64,000 nucleotides of DNA, taken from positions 1-64,000 of the forward strand of contig NZ_FOFV01000009.1 in NCBI RefSeq assembly GCF_900111005.1. Direction: 5' to 3'. Made by a program: the position numbers and the translations under genes. A model generated the notes under the pieces. The model was given only the letters and a program-made list of their open reading frames with translations, had not been told where the DNA came from and did not search any database. Below, piece by piece: positions 59,670 through 64,000 of this stretch. This stretch comes from Lentzea albida. GTDB lineage: Bacteria > Actinomycetota > Actinomycetes > Mycobacteriales > Pseudonocardiaceae. Each line of letters opens with the position of its first letter. Positions within the stretch are counted from its first letter, which is position 1.

Positions 59670-60647
59670 CTAGTTCACGCGGATTCGGGGGTCGAGCGCG
59701 GCGTACAGCACGTCGGCGAGCCAGCCGGAGAACAGCACGCACACCGCGACGAAGAGCGTCACCGTGGCGGTGATGTTCGTGTCCTGCGCCGAGATGCCGG
59801 TGACGAGCCAGTCACCCATGCCGAACCAGCCGAAGATCCGCTCGGTGAACGTGCCACCGACGACGAGCAGGCCGAAACCGAACGCGAACAGGGTCGCCAT
59901 CGGGATGAGCGCGGTGCGCAGGCCGTGCTTGAACAGCGCCTTGCGGCGCGTCAGCCCCTTGGCCTGGGCGGTGCGCAGGAAGTCGCTGCCGAGCACGTCG
60001 AGCATCGACGAGCGCTGGTAGCGGCTGTAGTAGGCGATCTGGCCGAGGGCGATCGCGAGCGTCGGCACGATGAGGTGCTGCAGCCGGTCGCCGAGGTGCT
60101 CGAACCAGTTGCCCTGGAAACCGGGGGTGGTCTCACCGACGAAGATCAGCACGTTCGTGCCGATGGAGTCGTTGATCCCCTGCGCGCCCATCTTGAGCAG
60201 CGTGCCCAGCACGAACACGGGTGTGGACAGCAACACGAAGCTGAACAAAGTCGCGAAGTAGTCGCTGAACTTGTACTGCCTGATCGCGCTCACCACGCCG
60301 AGCAGCACGCCGAACAGGATGCCGATCGTGATGCCGAGCAGGAACAGCCTCAGACTCACGCCGACGCGCCTGCCGAGTTCGTCGGTGATCGGGCGGTCGG
60401 TGATCGTGCGGCCGAAGTCGCCCTGGACCACTCCCCCCATCCACGTCACGAACCGCTGCGGGATCGGCTGGTCGAGGTGCAGGTCTCGTTTCTTCGCCTC
60501 GATCGAGGCCGCCGGCGGCGGTGGGTTGCGTTGTTGCAACACCCCGATCGGGTCAAAGGTGGCGGAGGCCAACGTGAACGCGAGGAACGTCGCCACGAGG
60601 GCGAGCACCACGTAGTTGACCAACCGCCGCAACAGAAATCCGGCCAC
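59670..60647 (-). CDS. Oligopeptide ABC transporter permease (DppB-like)
   Basis: A 325-residue first gene of the transporter operon. Features are MAGFLLRRLVNYVVLALVAT, the EAA-type loop DFLRTAQAKGLTRRKALFKHGLRTALIPM, and six helices, ending VLYAALDPRIRVN. It is followed by the permease and fused ATPase genes. GTG start. Confidence 0.93.
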   Translation of the reverse strand: MAGFLLRRLVNYVVLALVATFLAFTLASATFDPIGVLQQRNPPPPAASIEAKKRDLHLDQPIPQRFVTWMGGVVQGDFGRTITDRPITDELGRRVGVSLRLFLLGITIGILFGVLLGVVSAIRQYKFSDYFATLFSFVLLSTPVFVLGTLLKMGAQGINDSIGTNVLIFVGETTPGFQGNWFEHLGDRLQHLIVPTLAIALGQIAYYSRYQRSSMLDVLGSDFLRTAQAKGLTRRKALFKHGLRTALIPMATLFAFGFGLLVVGGTFTERIFGWFGMGDWLVTGISAQDTNITATVTLFVAVCVLFSGWLADVLYAALDPRIRVN

Positions 60648-61134
60648 CCGTGTTCAGTCCTCTCCCCGGTGGTTGCGACGTCGGCTCACTGGATTGCAGT
60701 GGACGAGTTGCAAGAGGTTAACCGCCGATCCGGCGGACCGCTGCCCACCCCCACCAATGCGGCGGAGGCCCACTGACCGGGCCATAGTCACCCATGCGTG
60801 AAGGATTGGCCGGTGGAACAGCCGCATCAACAGTTGACTCTCGTGAATTGTGTGTTCAAGCGTGACCATTGTGCGGCCGGATCGCTGTTTTCCGCGTGAA
60901 GTTCTGTCTCACCACGGATGCATGTGACGCATCTGGGTGAATGCATTGACCAGAAGATGTGAGACAAGCAGCGCAATGTGATCGGAAACCGGACATCACG
61001 CTGTGAAGCGCTTCAGGTGTGCACCGTTACTGCACCGACGCGGAGCAGGGCGGACGTCCGAGCAGCTCACGGGCGACTAGGCCGAACGGCGTGAACCGCG
61101 TCACATCTGACATGGCCAGATGGCTTAGGTGAGC
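60648..61134. other. Intergenic region upstream of the ABC transporter operon
   Basis: About 490 bases with no credible gene. It holds the operon promoter and a 12-base palindrome (61004-61015). The sequence is less GC-rich. I see no small RNA gene that I can support. Confidence 0.5.
61004..61015. promoter_or_regulatory. LacI-type palindrome TGAAGCGCTTCA
   Basis: A perfect 12-base palindrome with a CG centre, 357 bases upstream of the DppB-like gene. LacI-family repressors bind such sites. The distance is long for a repressor of the operon, so the link is tentative. Confidence 0.4.
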
Positions 61135-62157
61135 CTAAGAAAGGCGCCACAAACGGCCGCCGGCGATCACGAACACCTGATCTCCCGCCCTCTCCACCGC
61201 GACCACCGCGCCGGACGGCCCGTCCGCGGGGCGCTCCCCCTTCTCCGACACCAGCTTCACGCCGCCGTGGTCGACGAACAGCGTCGGTGTGCCGTCGACG
61301 GGCACCGGGGCGGTGAGGGTCTGGTCGTCGCCGACCGGGACGTCCGGCGTCGTCACCTTCTTCCAGTCCGGACCGGTCCACCAGGCCAGCCGGCCCCCGG
61401 CGCGGCCCACGACGTGGCAGGTGCCGTCCCAGCAGCGGGCGGCCAGCGCGGCGTCGCCGTCCGGGAGGACGGCGGTGGTCCAGGTGCTGCCGTCGAACCG
61501 CCAGACCGCGGCGCTCACCACGCCCTTCGCGATCTGCCAGCCCACGACGAGGGCGCCGTCGCCGTCCGGAGTGACGGCGAGCGGGAAGCGCAGGAGCTCC
61601 TGCGAGCTCTCCAGCACGGTGCCGGCGGACGGCCGGCGGGTCCACGTGCCGGCCGCGTAGGTCCAGGCGGCGATGTCGAGGCCGGCCTTGTCGCTCTGCC
61701 ACGTGCCGATGATCAGCGGGCCGTTCTTCGTCCGCACCGGCCCGATCAGCTCGCCCGCGCCGTAACCGCCGAACGTGCTGAAGGCCTGCGGCTGCTCGGT
61801 GATCGCACGCGTGTCGCCGGTCCAGGCGCTCCAGCGGACGTTGCCGTGCGCGCCACCCCGTTCACCGCCGACACCGGTGATGGTGGTGCCGTCGGAGGTG
61901 AGGCCGTACCAGTGCGCCTCCTTGCCGTACGGCGTCGCCGGGGTCAGCCGGGAGTTGGTGGTCGTGCCGTCCTTCGCCCGCGTCACGAGCTCCGGGTGGT
62001 CGGACGGACGCGTGCCGATCACCAGCGTCTCCCCGTGCGTCGCCAACGCTTCCGGCGTCGCCGTCAGGTCGACCGCGGTGAATCCGGCCGTGTTGTCCGC
62101 ACCGCCTGAGGAGCAGCCGGTGAGGACCAGCAAAACCGCGAGCGTCAGCCTCCGCAT
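61135..62157 (-). CDS. Lipoprotein, beta-propeller-like
   Basis: A 340-residue protein. ATG 62157 yields MRRLTLAVLLVLTGCSSGG with lipobox LTGC. The mature part has seven or so short strand repeats with Trp motifs (VRWSAWTGDTR, IAAWTYAAGTWTRR, SAAVWRFDGSTWTTAVL, LAWWTGPDWKKV), typical of Kelch-type propellers. Function unknown. Its stop codon lies in a palindrome CTTAGGTGAGCCTAAG (61124-61139). Confidence 0.8.
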   Translation of the reverse strand: MRRLTLAVLLVLTGCSSGGADNTAGFTAVDLTATPEALATHGETLVIGTRPSDHPELVTRAKDGTTTNSRLTPATPYGKEAHWYGLTSDGTTITGVGGERGGAHGNVRWSAWTGDTRAITEQPQAFSTFGGYGAGELIGPVRTKNGPLIIGTWQSDKAGLDIAAWTYAAGTWTRRPSAGTVLESSQELLRFPLAVTPDGDGALVVGWQIAKGVVSAAVWRFDGSTWTTAVLPDGDAALAARCWDGTCHVVGRAGGRLAWWTGPDWKKVTTPDVPVGDDQTLTAPVPVDGTPTLFVDHGGVKLVSEKGERPADGPSGAVVAVERAGDQVFVIAGGRLWRLS

Positions 62158-62176
62158 GCGGGCCAGTATCGACCAC

Positions 62177-62671
62177 ATGCGCCCCGAACCCGGTCAGGTC
62201 ATGCACTTCTCCGAGGACCCGCCGCTCACGCGGTTCGTCCCGCACGTGGCGGCGACGGCGCGGCAGCCCGATGCGTACGTGTGGGCGGTGGACGCGCACC
62301 GCGCGCCGGACTACTGGTTCCCGCGGCAGTGCCCGCGAGTCCTGGTGATCTCCCCGACGGCCAGGGTGCACGCGATCGAGCACGGGTGGCTCGAGCGGAT
62401 GCGGACAGCGGAGCTGTACGCGTACCGGTTCGACGCGGCACCGTTCCGGCCGTTCGGCGAGGAAGGTGAGGGCGGCGGCCACGCGCACGTCGCCACCGAG
62501 CCGGTCACGCCGCTGGGGCCTGCCGAACCCGTCGGCGACCTGCTCGCGTTGCACGACGCCGCCGGCATCGAACTGCGGCTGCTGCCGAGCCTGTGGCCGT
62601 TCTGGGACGAGGTCGTGACCGGTCCGCACACCTTCAGCGGCATCCGCCTGCGCAACGCCCTCCCGCGCTGA
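62177..62671 (+). CDS. DUF6886 family protein
   Basis: A 164-residue protein: MHFSEDPPLTRFVPHVAATA, YVWAVDAHRAPDYWFPRQCPRV and RLLPSLWPFWDEVVTGPHTF match my memory of DUF6886. ATG 62177 leaves only 19 bases to the divergent lipoprotein; ATG 62201 (MHFSEDP) is an alternative. Function unknown. Confidence 0.8.
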   Translation: MRPEPGQVMHFSEDPPLTRFVPHVAATARQPDAYVWAVDAHRAPDYWFPRQCPRVLVISPTARVHAIEHGWLERMRTAELYAYRFDAAPFRPFGEEGEGGGHAHVATEPVTPLGPAEPVGDLLALHDAAGIELRLLPSLWPFWDEVVTGPHTFSGIRLRNALPR

Positions 62672-62717
62672 CCAGGAGGCGGCCCGGAAGCGGGGAAAGC
62701 CTGGTAAACGTGGACGT

Positions 62718-63092
62718 ATGGGACTTCTCAGCGGGATGATGGGGAACGCGTCGAAGCTCGACCCGCGGGACGCCGCGAAGGAGTTCGGGCGCCTGCTGTC
62801 GCACGGGGAGCAGATCCACGCGGCGTACCAGCTGCTGCGCGACTCGTTCCTGTTCACCGACCGGCGGCTGATCCTGGTCGACAAGCAGGGCATGACGGGC
62901 AAGAAGGTCGAGTACCACTCGATCCCCTACAAGGCGATCACGCAGTTCTCGGTCGAGACGGCCGGGCACTTCGACCTCGACGCCGAGCTCAAGATCTGGG
63001 TCTCTAGCCACGACGTGCCGATCTCCAAGCAGTTCGGCAAGGGCGTCGACGTCTACGAGGTGCAGGCGCTGCTCGCCGCCTTCGTCCGGTAG
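62718..63092 (+). CDS. Bacterial PH domain protein
   Basis: A 124-residue bacterial pleckstrin-homology domain: EQIHAAYQLLRDSFLFTDRRLILVDKQGM, GKKVEYHSIPYKAITQFSVE and AELKIWVSSHD match the family. Usually forms oligomeric rings; role unclear. A hairpin follows. Confidence 0.9.
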   Translation: MGLLSGMMGNASKLDPRDAAKEFGRLLSHGEQIHAAYQLLRDSFLFTDRRLILVDKQGMTGKKVEYHSIPYKAITQFSVETAGHFDLDAELKIWVSSHDVPISKQFGKGVDVYEVQALLAAFVR

Positions 63093-63107
63093 GAACGCCG
63101 TAGCGCC

Positions 63108-63152
63108 AAGGGAAATCCCCCGCCGGCGGCGCGCCCGCGGGGGATTTCCCTT
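63108..63152. terminator. Bidirectional terminator hairpin
   Basis: AAGGGAAATCCCCCGC (63108-63123) pairs exactly with GCGGGGGATTTCCCTT (63137-63152), a 16-bp stem, between the convergent PH-domain and DoxX-like genes. Confidence 0.88.
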
Positions 63153-63159
63153 GTGGGGT

Positions 63160-63600
63160 CTAGCGGGCCTGCAGCATCGGGCGGAACCTGTCGCGGTACG
63201 CCCACGCCAGGCCGATCTCGGCGGCGGTCACGAGCAGTCCCGTCACCAGTCCGCTCGGCTCCAGGAAGACGTGGAACAGGAGGATGTTCACCACCATCGG
63301 GGCCAGCAGCGCGAGCGCCAGCGGCACGAACCGCCCGGCGAGGAGCAGCACACCGGCGACGACCTGGACGCCGGACGCGAGCTGCAGCATGTAGCCGGTG
63401 GCGTGGAGAGCCGCGCTGAACGCCACTCCGGCGGGCGCCATCGTGCTCGGATCGGGTGCGGGCATGAAGTTCAGGAACCCGTTCAAGCCGGTCGCGGTGA
63501 ACAGCAGGCCGGTCAGCACGCGGGTCACGAGCGTCGCGTGGCGGGCGGCGGCGGACTTGCGGACGGTGGTGGCGGCGGGGGTGGTGGTCGTGGCGGTCAT
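63160..63600 (-). CDS. DoxX-like membrane protein
   Basis: A 146-residue protein with four helices (LVTRVLTGLLFTATGLNGFL, YMLQLASGVQVVAGVLLLAG, FVPLALALLAPMVVNILLFH, GLVTGLLVTAAEIGLAWAY). DoxX/DUF-type small membrane family. ATG 63600 has AGGAGG-like GGAGGAA upstream. Confidence 0.85.
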   Translation of the reverse strand: MTATTTTPAATTVRKSAAARHATLVTRVLTGLLFTATGLNGFLNFMPAPDPSTMAPAGVAFSAALHATGYMLQLASGVQVVAGVLLLAGRFVPLALALLAPMVVNILLFHVFLEPSGLVTGLLVTAAEIGLAWAYRDRFRPMLQAR

Positions 63601-63707
63601 CTCGGGTTCCTCCTGGGCTGTCGTGTCCTTCCACCGAGGAGTCGAACGGGCACCACCCCGGATCGACACGACCACCGAAAAATCTTGAGAAACCTCGAAA
63701 CAGCTGG

Positions 63708-64000
63708 TCAGACGCGTGCCGCGCGCACGTACTCCGCGACGGGGCTGAGCCTGAGCCAGTCCGGCAGGCCGCGCACCACCCAGCGCTGACCGGTCAGTTC
63801 GATCGTGCCCGCGCGGACCGCGTCGAGCAGTTCGAACTCGCCCTCCCACATGCGGTAGAGCGTGGCGAGGTCGGACGCCAGCACGGCGTCGACCTCCAGG
63901 CCGGGGTCGGTGTAGCAGATCGAGGCGTCACCGGGTTCGACGACGAGCCAGAACGTGCGTTGCCGGTCGCTGATGCGGACCTCGATGTTCGCGCGCTTGT
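63708..64000 (-). CDS. C-terminal part of HxlR-type regulator with SCP2-like domain, cut by window edge
   Basis: About 97 residues visible: IEVRISDRQRTFWLVVEPGD, ASICYTDPGLEVDAVLASDL and TIELTGQRWVVRGLPDWLRL, ending VAEYVRAARV. This matches the SCP2-like ligand domain fused to HxlR-type winged-helix regulators in actinobacteria. The DNA-binding part is beyond the edge. The divergent or downstream DoxX-like gene may be its target. Confidence 0.65.
   Translation of the reverse strand, partial: KRANIEVRISDRQRTFWLVVEPGDASICYTDPGLEVDAVLASDLATLYRMWEGEFELLDAVRAGTIELTGQRWVVRGLPDWLRLSPVAEYVRAARV

Noticed and set aside
61124-61139. Iron-box-like palindrome CTTAGGTGAGCCTAAG
   Set aside because: Only one half resembles the DtxR/IdeR consensus and it sits across a stop codon at the 3' end of the lipoprotein gene, not at a promoter.

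Overview
The window is high-GC actinobacterial DNA. Frequent GTG starts, many 1-4 nt start/stop overlaps, a mycoredoxin, an EspR-like regulator, a type VII secretion substrate cassette, DUF5997 and DUF4360 proteins and DasR-type operators point to the Pseudonocardiales, most likely an Actinosynnemataceae genus such as Lentzea or Saccharothrix. The genus is an inference, not a direct reading. The gene content is mostly chromosomal, without a phage or a biosynthetic gene cluster. I saw no rRNA, tRNA or CRISPR array.

Layout. 1-265: edge of an insertion sequence. 449-11467: a secreted protein, a four-gene overlapping minus-strand operon (beta-propeller/FN3 protein, MoxR ATPase, DUF58, catalytically dead transglutaminase), small envelope proteins, a LysR regulator and an EamA exporter. 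11561-26624: pseudouridine synthase and phosphotransferase, then a secreted carbohydrate-degrading island: GH92 mannosidase, two GH19 chitinases, DUF4360 proteins, an AA10 polysaccharide monooxygenase and a ThuA-ricin protein. DasR-like sites precede both chitinases and the ThuA-ricin gene. 26611-32336: a regulator/protease/membrane-sensor trio, an ATP-dependent DNA ligase, YigZ, and a hydrolase with its TetR regulator and two operators. 32380-40038: GH3 glucosidase with a CebR-like box, an atypical glutamyl-tRNA synthetase, a TsaC-type enzyme and a subtilase, separated by long palindromes. 40279-45746: an unknown protein, two very short reading frames, a Nudix hydrolase, an XRE-TPR regulator and a four-gene type VII substrate cassette. 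45823-54720: StrR-like regulator, small conserved genes, two LigD-type polymerase domain genes, and an EACC1-caspase-EF-hand membrane protein. 54778-60647: an oligopeptide ABC importer operon. 61135-64000: lipoprotein, DUF6886, PH-domain, DoxX-like and HxlR/SCP2-type genes.

The most unusual items are these. (1) Two inverted copies of a 165-167 bp palindrome bounded by CTAG (19103-19269 and 22981-23145). Their stems are maintained by compensatory changes and their ends supply stop codons to the neighbouring genes. Other convergent gene pairs here share a bare CTAG stop overlap that looks like the empty target site. (2) A membrane-anchored caspase fused to an EACC1 domain and an EF-hand loop, with a tandem-repeat linker. 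(3) An EspR-like/ImmA-IrrE/seven-helix membrane protein cassette. (4) Very short reading frames between 41249 and 41434. (5) Two further long palindromes flanking the atypical gltX gene.

Several genes appear to work together. The chitinases, the polysaccharide monooxygenase and the ThuA-ricin protein fit chitin utilisation under N-acetylglucosamine control. The GH3 enzyme fits cello-oligosaccharide use. The two polymerase-domain proteins and the LigC-like ligase fit a split end-joining toolkit; no Ku gene is in the window.
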